This document shows, in pieces, positions 26,988-36,409 of a DNA stretch of 64,000 nucleotides. The notes beneath the pieces were generated by a model. It saw only the letters and a list, made by a program, of their open reading frames with translations. It did not search any database and was not told the DNA's origin. Origin of the DNA: an uncultured Clostridia bacterium (GTDB lineage Bacteria; Bacillota; Clostridia; UBA1381); the NCBI GenBank assembly GCA_934486495.1, contig CAKSPW010000003.1, forward strand, positions 3,121-67,120, read 5' to 3'. The number at the start of each line of letters is the position of its first letter. Positions within the stretch are counted from its first letter, which is position 1. Position numbers and translations under genes: made by a program.

Positions 26988-28526
26988 ATGCATAATCAAA
27001 ATAAGTTGCCTCACAGAAGTGTAAAGGTCTATCTTCCGGCTAAGAATGATGTACCGTTTTTTTATGATTTTGTAGATTTGTGTGTTCATTACGGATATAA
27101 TTGCATGGTGTTTGAGGTAGGCGGTGCCATGGAATACAAAAAACATCCGGAGATTAATTCGGGGTGGGAGGAGTACTGCAAAAAGTTTATGGATTATCAG
27201 GGTCAAAGCCTTGACATTCAAAACAGTCCTTGTTGGGCACGTAATTCAATTCATATGGAAAACGGCGGTGGAAGCTATTTAACTCAGGCAGAGGTGCGTG
27301 AGCTGATAGACTATTGCCGCGAAAAAGGAATGTCGGTAATGCCGGAGATGCCGTCTTTGTCGCACTGCGATTATCTGCTTTATAAGCACCCGGAGCTGCG
27401 TGAGAGAGAAGCGGACGATTTGCCCGACACTTATTGCCCTTCGAATCCGAAAAGCTATGAGTTGTTTTTTGACTTGCTCGACGAGGTAATTGAGATATTT
27501 GAGCCTGAAATGATACATATCGGTCATGACGAGCTGATGTCCGTATGCTTATGTGAAAAATGCAGGGATAAAGACCCGGCCGAACTTTTTGCACAGGATA
27601 TTATCAGGATACATGACTATTTGTCGCAAAGAGGAATAAAAACCGCAATGTGGGGTGATAAGCTTCTTAATGCCATCGGCAGACAGGGACAGACGTGGGG
27701 CGGAAGCAGACGTGTTATTACAAATCAGAGAACGGGTGAGTTTTTAGAGGAAATACCGGCAACGTGGGAGGCTATTGATAAAATCCCGCGTGATATTGTT
27801 ATTTATCATTGGTATTGGTCGCTTAATCAGGATTGGGAGGATGAGTTTTTAAAACGAGGTTTCCCGGTAGTTTTAGCTAATTTTGACGGTATGGCTGTCA
27901 AGGATTGGTCAGAACGCTGCGCCAAGGGTATTATCGGCGTTAGTATATCAAATTGGAGCTTGCTTAACAGAGATCATCTTCAAAGAAATGATGTGCTGTT
28001 TAATCTTGCTTATACGGCGGAGATGATGCACGGTGAGAATAAGGATTTTCGCACAATGGCATTGAGTGCGGCACATGATCTTTACCGATACGGAAAGAGA
28101 AAAAGCGGACGCTTGATAGAATTTGTTCACCGAACCGAGATTATGAAGGAACACGTAATGTTTGTTGACGGATATATGATTGATAAGCAGGACGATTATT
28201 TGGGGAAATACTTAGTAGAACTCGATAACGGCGAAACTATGGAAATTCCGTTATATTATAATCTTAATATCGGAACAAAACAGGCGGATTTTACGAGAAA
28301 CGAAACGACTGACGTTGACGGGCTAAAGTGTAACGGACAGCTGTTTGAGTCTACGTACTCGTGCGATTTGGAAGATACGGAGCAGGGAGTTTTCTATCGT
28401 TATGGAGTGGAATTACCCGAATGTGTTCGTGTTGTTTCCGTTAAATTAATACAGGACAGCCGATACGGGGAGAATATACAGCTGCGTGAGGTTCTGATGC
28501 CGCAAGATAAAAAGCTTAGTAAATAA
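26988..28526 (+). CDS. GH20-like glycoside hydrolase, cytoplasmic
   Basis: A 512-residue protein without a signal peptide. Its barrel has MIHIGHDELMSV, matching the Asp-Glu catalytic pair of family GH20 (D181, E182), preceded by GMSVMPEMPSLSHCDYLLY. GH20 enzymes remove terminal N-acetylhexosamines, the Glu acting as acid and the Asp orienting the N-acetyl group; substrate here is inferred from family only. The cytoplasmic location suits hydrolysis of oligosaccharides brought in by the upstream importer. ATG at 26988 has AAAGGAG 8 bp upstream; ATG at 26982 is too close to it. Confidence 0.8.
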   Translation: MHNQNKLPHRSVKVYLPAKNDVPFFYDFVDLCVHYGYNCMVFEVGGAMEYKKHPEINSGWEEYCKKFMDYQGQSLDIQNSPCWARNSIHMENGGGSYLTQAEVRELIDYCREKGMSVMPEMPSLSHCDYLLYKHPELREREADDLPDTYCPSNPKSYELFFDLLDEVIEIFEPEMIHIGHDELMSVCLCEKCRDKDPAELFAQDIIRIHDYLSQRGIKTAMWGDKLLNAIGRQGQTWGGSRRVITNQRTGEFLEEIPATWEAIDKIPRDIVIYHWYWSLNQDWEDEFLKRGFPVVLANFDGMAVKDWSERCAKGIIGVSISNWSLLNRDHLQRNDVLFNLAYTAEMMHGENKDFRTMALSAAHDLYRYGKRKSGRLIEFVHRTEIMKEHVMFVDGYMIDKQDDYLGKYLVELDNGETMEIPLYYNLNIGTKQADFTRNETTDVDGLKCNGQLFESTYSCDLEDTEQGVFYRYGVELPECVRVVSVKLIQDSRYGENIQLREVLMPQDKKLSK

Positions 28527-28571
28527 AAATATCTTTATTTTGGCAAAAAGCAAATGTGTTAATAAAAAATT

Positions 28572-28615
28572 AAAGCTGAAAACCCGTTTTACTGAGTCTT
28601 CAGCTTTGATTTTTG
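28572..28615 (+). terminator. Terminator after the GH20-like gene
   Basis: AAAGCTGAA pairs with TTCAGCTTT, followed by GATTTTTGCTTTTGC. A second small palindrome, AATCCGTTAAACGGATT (28755-28771), may serve the convergent gene. Confidence 0.7.
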
Positions 28616-28821
28616 CTTTTGCTATGCCATTTCGGCTGTTTTTTCTTTCAAATTACTTCCCTATCCGGTTGCGGAATTTGCCGCAGCCCTTTTTTATTTG
28701 CTCATCATATTTAAGAATTAAAATCCCGCAATTGGCAAGAGTCTTGAATAAAGCAATCCGTTAAACGGATTATGGTTCGCCTTTAAAACGGCTTTTTGGT
28801 AACAGTTTTGCGCAGCTTGCG

Positions 28822-29853
28822 TCATTTGTTCAGCGAAAGCTTAAAAAGTCTGTTTACTCCGGCAACTGCCTGCTCCGTGTTTATGAATGCGTCCGGATTA
28901 AAAAATCCGTCTGTTCCGTTCATAATTCCGTTTGCGCTTACGAACTTAACCGCATCCGCAGCCCATGAGGAAATTCTTTTTTTATCAGTAAACTTAAGCT
29001 GCTCCGTTTTGCCCGATATTCCGAGCATATCCGCAGTCTTTTTGATTATCACGGCCGCCTGCTCACGTGTGAGAGGATCGCCCGGTGCAAACTTGTCGCT
29101 TGATACGCCGTTTACAAGTCCGAGTGCATGAAGCATATTTACGGTATTGTTTGAACTGTCCGTATCGGTAAAATAATTAGTAAGATAAGCGATATTCTTA
29201 TCTCTTAAATAATCCTCAAGCGAAGCGTAGTTGCCGCTGACAGCTATAAAATTTCCTATAAGTGAGCAGAAATCCTCACGTGAGAGCGAAATTCCGAATC
29301 GCTGACCGATTTCAAACGGCATAAGACAATTCGATGCGGCAAATATTGCATCGTCAACCGCCCATTGCTCTGTCGGATAATTAAGATAATCCGTTGCGGT
29401 ATTCACCGTAAAGTCATACTTTGCGTATTTGTTGTTGCTTGACATAAAGTTTAAATAAAGCGTGTCAAACGTTTCGTTTGTCTGTCTTGTATCGTAGCAA
29501 AGATAAGAATCATTGCCGTATTTACCGACCTCGACGCCCGATTCGAGAAAATATGTTTTTTCTCCCTGCGCCGTATGAAGCACAATACAAACTCCGCCGA
29601 ACGGATTTTTTGTAACTCTGCGTGTAAGCGCTGTATTAACTGCGGCATTATAGAACATATTGATTTGCTCATTTGAAAGCTTCATTGCAAGGTGCTTGTC
29701 AACGTCCATCATATAGCCGCCCGTTATATCGCCTCGGTCGTAAATTTTCATGGCGTCAGCCGCACTCATCGAGCTTTCAGGAACAAATTCCGCATTTACG
29801 CAAAGCGGCATGAGCATGGCAAATATTAATGCGCCGCATATTAGTTTTTTCAT
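28822..29853 (-). CDS. Exported protein with C-terminal SLH motifs
   Basis: A 343-residue exported protein. A signal peptide (1-21, ending CVNA) is followed by a ~200-residue domain without a recognised family and two C-terminal SLH motifs (ALGLVNGVSSDKFAPGDPLT and FVSANGIMNGTDGFFNPDA). It would sit on the cell wall. It is the last gene of a three-gene unit with a stalk-domain protein and a class A penicillin-binding protein, 17 bp after its neighbour. A role in envelope assembly is inferred from context only. Confidence 0.7.
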   Translation of the reverse strand: MKKLICGALIFAMLMPLCVNAEFVPESSMSAADAMKIYDRGDITGGYMMDVDKHLAMKLSNEQINMFYNAAVNTALTRRVTKNPFGGVCIVLHTAQGEKTYFLESGVEVGKYGNDSYLCYDTRQTNETFDTLYLNFMSSNNKYAKYDFTVNTATDYLNYPTEQWAVDDAIFAASNCLMPFEIGQRFGISLSREDFCSLIGNFIAVSGNYASLEDYLRDKNIAYLTNYFTDTDSSNNTVNMLHALGLVNGVSSDKFAPGDPLTREQAAVIIKKTADMLGISGKTEQLKFTDKKRISSWAADAVKFVSANGIMNGTDGFFNPDAFINTEQAVAGVNRLFKLSLNK

Positions 29854-29870
29854 TTAAATGCCTCCGAAAA

Positions 29871-31082
29871 TTATACAGTGTACGGCCAGATTACAGCCTT
29901 TGTGCCGTTGGGGAAGCTGATATAGAATTCATATTTTGACGGGTCTTGTTCGTCTACATAATAGTCAAGCACCGTAAAGCCTGCAATATCGTCTGAATAT
30001 ATCACGTCATTGTCAACGACATCCGATACGTAATGACCTTTTTTGTATTCCTTGGTTTCCTTGTATGAAAGCGGCATATTATCCTGATAAATACGCTTGT
30101 ACGTCTTGTTTACAACGTTATCGGGCTTCCAAAGGTATCTTGTAAGACCGCCGTCCTCAAGTGAGTATACACCTGTGCAAATCATATCGTTTAAGAAGCA
30201 AAGTCCGTCCTCGTCGGATATTACGTTTTCGCATCCGTCGGTAAAGAGTTTTGAACGGAAATATACCATTCCGTCATTGGTGTTGTTTGCTTTTATCTGG
30301 AAAAGGTCCGAACCGTTAAATCTGTAAAAGCCGACGCATTTACCGTCCTGAGTGTTATAGAATACGGCAAGCTCTTTGTACTTGTCCTTTGCGTCTATAT
30401 CCACAACTCCGATTGCATATGCGTCCAAGTCGCCGTTTAGCACGCTTGTAAACTCTGCACCCTTAACCCAAATGGCTGCTTTTGAACGGCTTCCGTCTTC
30501 TTTTACAGATGCCGGGATAAATCCGAGAGTGTCGTTTTCGCCGTCGCTGTCAAGATCAAAGTATGCAAGGTCGTTTACTCTGCCCTCTATTACGATTCCT
30601 GCCTCACTGATAGGCAAAAATCCTGTTTTCCATTGGCTGTTTGCGCGATATGCTTTGTTATGCGTGTTAATCAGCACCGAATTTCTTGTTGAGTTCCATG
30701 TAACCGAAAAGTCCATAGCCTCGGCAATTGCTCTTACGGGTATCGAAAGTCTGTCGTTTAACATACACGCCGGAACGTCAAGAGCAACAGGTGCGCCGTT
30801 TTTCATAAGATAAGCTTCACCGAGCTTTACCGATACGCTGTAATCGCCCTTTTCCAAAAGAGCGGTTTGCGTTTCACTGTCCCAAGTAACCGTTGCGCCC
30901 GCTTTTTCAAACACGGCACGGACGGGAACCATTGTTCTTCCGCCGAGAATTTCCGGTGCCTGGTCTGAAAACGTGACGTCGGAATTATCAACATAAACCT
31001 TGATGTTGCCGCTTGCATATGCCGCAGATGTGCAAAATGCCGTAACTGCCATTGCTGTTAGAATTATTTTTTTAATACTCAT
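29871..31082 (-). CDS. Exported protein with copper amine oxidase-type stalk domain
   Basis: A 403-residue exported protein with signal peptide (1-24). Residues about 28-150 form the copper amine oxidase N-terminal-like stalk domain, with two copies of the pattern seen in GGRTMVPVRAVFEKAGATV and NDRLSIPVRAIAEAMDF. Despite the name this domain is a wall-associated module and there is no oxidase domain. The ~250-residue rest has a repeat-rich beta-propeller feel (YFDLDSDGENDTLGF) and may bind calcium. It lies 19 bp after the penicillin-binding protein gene. Confidence 0.75.
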   Translation of the reverse strand: MSIKKIILTAMAVTAFCTSAAYASGNIKVYVDNSDVTFSDQAPEILGGRTMVPVRAVFEKAGATVTWDSETQTALLEKGDYSVSVKLGEAYLMKNGAPVALDVPACMLNDRLSIPVRAIAEAMDFSVTWNSTRNSVLINTHNKAYRANSQWKTGFLPISEAGIVIEGRVNDLAYFDLDSDGENDTLGFIPASVKEDGSRSKAAIWVKGAEFTSVLNGDLDAYAIGVVDIDAKDKYKELAVFYNTQDGKCVGFYRFNGSDLFQIKANNTNDGMVYFRSKLFTDGCENVISDEDGLCFLNDMICTGVYSLEDGGLTRYLWKPDNVVNKTYKRIYQDNMPLSYKETKEYKKGHYVSDVVDNDVIYSDDIAGFTVLDYYVDEQDPSKYEFYISFPNGTKAVIWPYTV

Positions 31083-31101
31083 TATATATTCTCCTTTTTA
31101 T

Positions 31102-33450
31102 TTAATCCTCTGTCAACTCGGGTACGGTTTGAGGTGTGTCGCCCTCTGCCTTAACGGGAGTTGTTTCCTTAGGCTGTGTGCGTTCGGGTTCCTCCGTTTC
31201 GGCGGACTTTTCGGGTGACTCCGTCTTTTTTGGTGTTTGTGTTGTCTTAGGCGATGCTTTTTCTTCGTTTTCTTTATCTGACTTTGAAGAAGAACTGCCG
31301 CTGTGACCGGTACACGTTTTTTTCGGCGATTTGCCGCTTACAAAATATGCGGTTTCGGTTTGACAGCTTTTTCTCGGTAAAAGACCGGTAACCGAGCAAA
31401 CCTTAACCTCGTCAACGTTTGACGGCTTTTCAAATTCTTTATCCGAAAGACCATCATGAACGCTTTGCATAACCTTTTTCCATGCCGCAACCGACGGATT
31501 TGACCCGCCGACTGATTTCGGGGTGTCATATCCGTACCATACCGCACCGACATAATACGGCGTAAATCCGACAAACCATTTATCCTTGTTGTCGTTTGTT
31601 GTTCCTGTTTTTCCGAACGTTGTAATGCCGGAGAGTTTGGCACTTCTTGCCGTTCCGTAGCCGCTGTTTACAGGCTCTTTTAATAAGTCTGTCATGATAT
31701 ATGCTGTTGATGCTTTGAGCGACTGCGTTGATGAGCGTGTGTTTTCAAGTATTACGTTGCCGGATGAGTCTACCACCTTTGTGTATGTTATGGGCTTGTT
31801 ATACTTGCCGCCGTTTACGAAAATGCAGTATGCCGCCGTCATTTCCTTAACTGATATACCCTTTGTAAGACCACCGAGTGCAAGTGAGCTGTAGTTCTTA
31901 TCCGCCGATGTAAGCGTTGAAATTTTAAAATTATTTTCAAGGTAAGAATATGACTTGTTAATTCCAATCATATCGAGTACCTTAACCGCAGGAATATTCG
32001 ACGATCTGCCGACAGCCTCTCTAACCGTCATGTTTCCTTTAAACCCTTTGTAAGCGTTGTTAGGCTCCCAGTTGTCGTTTCCTATCGTGATTTTTTCATC
32101 CTTAACTACGGTTGTTTCATCAATTGCTTCAAGCTCGATTGCCGGAGCGTAAACCGACATCGGCTTTATTGCGGATCCGGGCTGAAGCTTTGACTGTGTT
32201 GCACGGTTTAAACCTCTTATCTCGGTTTTTTGACCCATGCCGCCGACAATTCCTTTTATTTCGCCGTTATACGGATCCATAATTACCATAGCCGACTGTG
32301 CCGAGCTGCTTGGGAAATTAGAAGTGTTTTCAAAAACCTTCTCCATTTTGCCTTGAATGTCGGGGTCGATTGTGGAGTATATTTTTATTCCGCCGTTTGT
32401 CAGCTGCTGCTGTGCAAAATCCGCAGAATATCCTTTAATGTTTTGTAAATCTGCAATAACATCGTTCATAACCTGATCGGAGAAATACGATGTCATTTCA
32501 TTTTTAATACGGTTTTTCTTTGCAACAACCTTGAGTGCCGAATTGCTTGCGCTGTCGTATTCGTCCTGATTTATCATTCCGAGTTCGAGCATTTTCCCGA
32601 GCACTCTGTTTCTTTTTTCGATGTTGTTGTCGGGGTGTGCATACGGGTCATATTTTGCAGGCGTTTGCGTAATGCCCACAATTGATGCCGCTTCCTCAAG
32701 AGACAGCTCGTTTGCCGACTTGTTAAAATACATATTTGAAGCCGCTTCAACGCCCCAGCAATTGTTTGCAAAGAAAACAATATTTAAGTACATTGTCAGA
32801 ATTTCATCCTTGGAGAGTTGCTTTTCAAGCGCAACCGCTCTCATCATTTCCTTAACTTTTCTGACGGGACTTCTTTTATCTTCCTTTGTTATGTTTTTTA
32901 TAACCTGCTGAGTGATTGTACTTCCGCCGTATGACGAGTCGCCGATACCTATTTTGCTCAGCGCATATTTAACCGTTGCGCCAACCGTTCTTTTAAGGTC
33001 AACGCCGTGGTGTTTCATAAATCGCTGGTCTTCTATGGCAATTGCTGCCATTTTAAGATTATCACCGATTTCGCTGCTTGATATCCATTTCCTGTTTACG
33101 GTCGATTTTATTTTTTCAAGCTCATGCGCCGTACCGTTTGAATCGTAGTACATAATAAACGATTCGTTGTTGAGTGCAAGGTCGCTTATGTTCATATCGC
33201 TGATTTCGGTTGAAACCGCGGTATACATTCCTATTCCCATGCCTGTCCCGACAATTACGCATATAATTGCGGCAACGATTATGAAAGCGCCCACGCCTCT
33301 GAAAAAGCTGTTTCTTTTCTCTTTCTTCTCTTTTTTTCTCAGACGCTTTTCTATCCGCGCAGATGTGTTCTTTCGTGCGCGATTTCTGTGCAGCGGTTCG
33401 TCCTGCGGAACATAGCTGTATTTATTTTCATCATCATCGCGATAATTCAA
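31102..33450 (-). CDS. Class A penicillin-binding protein (glycosyltransferase/transpeptidase)
   Basis: A 782-residue bifunctional peptidoglycan synthase. A basic cytoplasmic tail and one membrane helix (about 52-76) precede the GT51 domain, whose catalytic Glu is E140 in AIEDQRFMKHHG, with STITQQVIKN. The transpeptidase has the active Ser in PGSAIKP (S426, K429), SSN in GRSSNIPAVK, and KTG in GKTGTTNDNK. A Ser/Lys/Pro/Thr-rich C-terminal tail of ~80 residues is probably disordered. It polymerises and crosslinks the wall outside the membrane. First gene of its operon. Confidence 0.95.
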   Translation of the reverse strand: MNYRDDDENKYSYVPQDEPLHRNRARKNTSARIEKRLRKKEKKEKRNSFFRGVGAFIIVAAIICVIVGTGMGIGMYTAVSTEISDMNISDLALNNESFIMYYDSNGTAHELEKIKSTVNRKWISSSEIGDNLKMAAIAIEDQRFMKHHGVDLKRTVGATVKYALSKIGIGDSSYGGSTITQQVIKNITKEDKRSPVRKVKEMMRAVALEKQLSKDEILTMYLNIVFFANNCWGVEAASNMYFNKSANELSLEEAASIVGITQTPAKYDPYAHPDNNIEKRNRVLGKMLELGMINQDEYDSASNSALKVVAKKNRIKNEMTSYFSDQVMNDVIADLQNIKGYSADFAQQQLTNGGIKIYSTIDPDIQGKMEKVFENTSNFPSSSAQSAMVIMDPYNGEIKGIVGGMGQKTEIRGLNRATQSKLQPGSAIKPMSVYAPAIELEAIDETTVVKDEKITIGNDNWEPNNAYKGFKGNMTVREAVGRSSNIPAVKVLDMIGINKSYSYLENNFKISTLTSADKNYSSLALGGLTKGISVKEMTAAYCIFVNGGKYNKPITYTKVVDSSGNVILENTRSSTQSLKASTAYIMTDLLKEPVNSGYGTARSAKLSGITTFGKTGTTNDNKDKWFVGFTPYYVGAVWYGYDTPKSVGGSNPSVAAWKKVMQSVHDGLSDKEFEKPSNVDEVKVCSVTGLLPRKSCQTETAYFVSGKSPKKTCTGHSGSSSSKSDKENEEKASPKTTQTPKKTESPEKSAETEEPERTQPKETTPVKAEGDTPQTVPELTED

Positions 33451-33490
33451 TATATATACCTCCTTTAAAAGATATACTCATCTACAATAT

Positions 33491-33519
33491 ATTATATAAG
33501 ATAATTTACTTTTTTTCAA
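33491..33519 (-). promoter_or_regulatory. Promoter of the penicillin-binding protein operon
   Basis: Minus strand: TTGAAA, 17 bp, TATAAT, about 40 bp before the start codon; an AGGAGG site follows. Confidence 0.75.
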
Positions 33520-33735
33520 GTCTTTTTTTAAAAATTTAATAAATTGCGCCTATTTCTTTTAAATTTGAGATAAAATATATAATAAAATGAATAAGTTCAT
33601 GGCTTTTTAAATATATTTTTGTGAATTTGACCGAAATCCCGAACAAAAGGCAGGGTCGATGCGTAGCTGTATCAAGTCAAAATTCTTTACGTATAGGGTA
33701 TAAATATTACCGATGGTATGATATAATATATATGT

Positions 33736-34060
33736 GAGTAATTCAGACGATTGCGGGCGCATAATGCGCGTGAGGAAAGTCCGGGCTCCAAAGAGCAAGG
33801 GTGCCGGCTAACGGCCGGTGAAAGCGATTTCAAGGATAGTGCAACAGAGAATGAATGCCCGTTTTTCGGGCGATTGTGGAAATGTGCGGTAAGAGCGCAC
33901 AGGGATGATGGCAACTGAATTCCCGTGTAAACCCCACCCGGAGCAACCCGAGGGAGTAAAAAGCCTGCTCGGCAATCCCGACAAGGGGCTAAAGAACTGC
34001 GGTAACGCAGCTCGTAGATAGATAATCGTCTAATACAGAACCCGGCTTACAGAATTGCTC
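33736..34060 (+). ncRNA. rnpB: RNase P RNA
   Basis: The catalytic RNA of RNase P, which matures tRNA 5' ends. Conserved blocks are present: GAGGAAAGTCCGGGCTCC near the 5' end and ACAGAACCCGGCTTA at the 3' end. The P1 helix pairs GAGTAATTC (33736-33744) with GAATTGCTC (34052-34060), setting the ends. A TATAAT at 33722-33727 lies just upstream, with no good -35 box. Confidence 0.95.
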
Positions 34061-34077
34061 ATTTATTTGTTTAAACA

Positions 34078-34126
34078 GGGGATATAAAAAAGCTCCGAAA
34101 TTCGGAGTGAGAATATTTTTATACCC
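34078..34126 (+). terminator. Likely rnpB terminator hairpin
   Basis: A long stem built from GGGATATAAAAA with TTTTTATACCC, capped by GCTCCGAA/TTCGGAGT. No T-run follows the base, but the 3' arm itself holds TTTTT. Confidence 0.55.
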
Positions 34127-34137
34127 TCGAATGAGTG

Positions 34138-34178
34138 AAGGCTGTTAAAAAAGTCAATTGACTTTTTAACAGCCTTTT
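34138..34178 (+). repeat. Dispersed palindrome, copy 2
   Basis: A perfect inverted repeat, AAGGCTGTTAAAAAAGTC against GACTTTTTAACAGCCTT, then TTT. It resembles copies at 26925 and 39856. The preceding bases (CGAATGAGTG) also resemble those before copy 3 (CGAACGAATG). It could work as a terminator in either direction. Confidence 0.75.
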
Positions 34179-34261
34179 AATATCGGTTGAATTTCGTGTG
34201 TAGTTTAAGGAATTGAACATATACGGGATGTAAAGCCTTAATTCGGTAAATAACATTATCC

Positions 34262-34633
34262 TTAAACGTTCTGCGCTAAATCCGACTTGATTTTTTCTAT
34301 TATGAGTGTTGCTTCTCCCGTACAGTGTATTGTAAGCTCCGCTTTATCCGCACCGCTTGGGGCAATAAAATTAAAGCAATACTCCGAAAGCTTTTCCGAG
34401 GTTATTTCATACCTAAACGGATTAGACTGCGGCATAATTTCGTCATTACAGTAAAACGTCACTCCCGCAAAGCACTTGCCGAGAGTGCCTTCTTTTCTGC
34501 ATTCGGTTACAAGGCATAACACATCACCTTGCGAGAAATCCCTCAGCGTAAAGGTTAGTCTTGAAACGGGACTTTCTTTTTTATCACCTGATAAAACGAC
34601 TCTTTCCGAGCCGGGACAACATTTATGCTCCAT
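34262..34633 (-). CDS. Unknown protein, 123 residues
   Basis: Not recognised. It is acidic to neutral, without signal peptide or membrane helix, and beta-rich with several Cys (C5, C6 and others), including FTLRDFSQGDVLCLVTECRK. It is the last gene of the minus-strand operon, 11 bp after the DUF2461 gene, with a GGAGG site before ATG. Stop near the palindrome at 34178. Confidence 0.65.
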   Translation of the reverse strand: MEHKCCPGSERVVLSGDKKESPVSRLTFTLRDFSQGDVLCLVTECRKEGTLGKCFAGVTFYCNDEIMPQSNPFRYEITSEKLSEYCFNFIAPSGADKAELTIHCTGEATLIIEKIKSDLAQNV

Positions 34634-34644
34634 TTTTTCCTCCT

Positions 34645-35319
34645 TTAGCTACCGAGCTGCGCCGCTTTCAGCAGAAAGTTGTAAACGGGCGCAATGGTTT
34701 TGAAATCTTTAATTATTTTTGATGCAAGCTTATCCGAAAAGAACACGTCAAAGTCATGGCTTTCGGCAAGCACGCATATTTCTCTCTGATCGAGCCAATT
34801 TCTGCGTTTTTCCGATTCGCTTGGGAATTTGCTTCTCTTATATTTGGAATCCTCAAGCGAGAATTTACGGCTTTTTTCTATAACACTGTTTGCGTTTTCG
34901 AAAATCGGGCCTCCCGACAGCACAAGGCTTCGCACATTGTCCATAGCCTCCCCTGTCATGCAGTAATATCCGCAGCCGTATCTTATGCGTCTCGGAGAAA
35001 ATTCGTAAAAAAACGACGGAACGGCGTCATAGAGTTTTTTATCACGTGAAAAATGACACCACATCACATCCCGAAATATCGACTTGTCTTTTGAATAGCG
35101 TGTATCACGAAATATTCTCGATATAGATTTGTTGACCTTTGGTGCACATATTATTTGCGGGTCTATGGAATAGAGCGCCGGCGCCAGCTCATCAACAAGT
35201 TCACGCATCGGCTTTAATACATTTTCCTCGTATTCATCCCTGTGCTCGGAAAACCATACTTTGTCGTTATGCAGCTTGTTCATAAAAAGAAAATCAAGCG
35301 TTTTTGCTGAAAATGCCAT
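34645..35319 (-). CDS. DUF2461-family protein
   Basis: A 224-residue cytoplasmic protein with the DUF2461 pattern: LDFLFMNKLHNDKVWFSEHR near the start, then ISRIFRDTRYSKDKS and GCGYYCMTGEAMDNVR. The family's function is unknown. ATG at 35319 has GGGAGTG 7 bp upstream, preferred over an ATG five codons earlier. Confidence 0.85.
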   Translation of the reverse strand: MAFSAKTLDFLFMNKLHNDKVWFSEHRDEYEENVLKPMRELVDELAPALYSIDPQIICAPKVNKSISRIFRDTRYSKDKSIFRDVMWCHFSRDKKLYDAVPSFFYEFSPRRIRYGCGYYCMTGEAMDNVRSLVLSGGPIFENANSVIEKSRKFSLEDSKYKRSKFPSESEKRRNWLDQREICVLAESHDFDVFFSDKLASKIIKDFKTIAPVYNFLLKAAQLGS

Positions 35320-35365
35320 ATAAATCACTCCCAAAAATTATTGCGGCGTACAATGCCTAAAAAAA

Positions 35366-36409
35366 TCAGTGCTTTCCTATATCAATAGAGCGCATTATTT
35401 CACGCTTTGCGGCGGAGTTGTACTGTGCGTAGAATTTGTGCGTCACTTCTATGTTTTTGTGACCCATAAGCTCCGCAACCATTTTTATATCCACACCGTC
35501 CTCCAAAAGCCTGCACGCAAATGTCCTTCTAAGTGCGTGCGGACGTGCTTTGTCGGAGTCGGTTATTCCGGCGGCAAGACAATATTTTTTCAGCATTTTT
35601 TCAACGCTCGACACTGTCATTCGCTTGCCTTGTCGGCTTATAAACAGCGCATCTTTATCCTTTGCGTCTTCTTCACATCGGATTTTAAGATATTCGCCCA
35701 GCTCATTTTCAACCTGAACGGGCATATAAATCTCTTGCTCGTCACCGCCCTTTCTCGTTACGATAAACGATGAGGTGTCAAAGCATACATCCTTTATATC
35801 AAGGTTTACAAGCTCGCTTACACGTATACCTGTACCTAAATATGTTATAAGTATCGCAATATCACGCTGCTTAGTGCGCAGATATTCCGTTAAATACCTG
35901 CCGGTAAATGTGTTTTCGCCGTTGTAGAGTATATCCAAAAGCCTTACCGTCTCCTGTGTAGTGAGCGGTTTTTTTATTTTTTGATGAAGCTTGTTCATAT
36001 CAACCTTGTCCGTAATATTCTCGGGGATTTTATCGGTTTTGTAAAGGTACGAAAAAAGACCTCTTACGGAGGATAGCTTTCTGTTTATTCCGTAGTTTGA
36101 ATTTTTGCGTATGCGGCGGATTATTTTACCGTCTGCCGACACGTATTCCGATTCGTATTCCCGCAGGTATGCTTTAAACCGAATTATATCCTCTGCCGTA
36201 ACCTTTGCTATATCTTCGCAGGTGAATTCCTCGGGGGAGGCTTTGTCCTTAAACTTAAACTTCATGAGATATTCTAAAAATATCCGAAGGTCGATGCTGT
36301 AACCTATTTGTGTATTTATGCTTTCGCCGCTGTAGTATATTTCGATATAATCAAAAACAAAATCGGGAAGATTTGATAAAAAATCGTGAAGATAAGAGTT
36401 TTTATTCAT
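35366..36409 (-). CDS. Tyrosine recombinase, XerC/XerD-like
   Basis: A 347-residue integrase-family protein. The N-terminal SAM-like domain is followed by a catalytic domain with Arg in GTGIRVSELVNLD, His-x-x-Arg in HALRRTFACRLLEDG, MGHKN and the final nucleophilic Tyr in THKFYAQYN. It acts by cutting and rejoining DNA. It overlaps the metallophosphoesterase gene by 8 bp within a housekeeping-like operon rather than a mobile element, which suits a chromosome-dimer or host-function recombinase more than a phage integrase. Length is above XerC (~300). Confidence 0.88.
   Translation of the reverse strand: MNKNSYLHDFLSNLPDFVFDYIEIYYSGESINTQIGYSIDLRIFLEYLMKFKFKDKASPEEFTCEDIAKVTAEDIIRFKAYLREYESEYVSADGKIIRRIRKNSNYGINRKLSSVRGLFSYLYKTDKIPENITDKVDMNKLHQKIKKPLTTQETVRLLDILYNGENTFTGRYLTEYLRTKQRDIAILITYLGTGIRVSELVNLDIKDVCFDTSSFIVTRKGGDEQEIYMPVQVENELGEYLKIRCEEDAKDKDALFISRQGKRMTVSSVEKMLKKYCLAAGITDSDKARPHALRRTFACRLLEDGVDIKMVAELMGHKNIEVTHKFYAQYNSAAKREIMRSIDIGKH

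Noticed and set aside
29871..31082. Copper amine oxidase
   Set aside because: Only the N-terminal stalk-like domain is present; there is no catalytic domain or topaquinone site.
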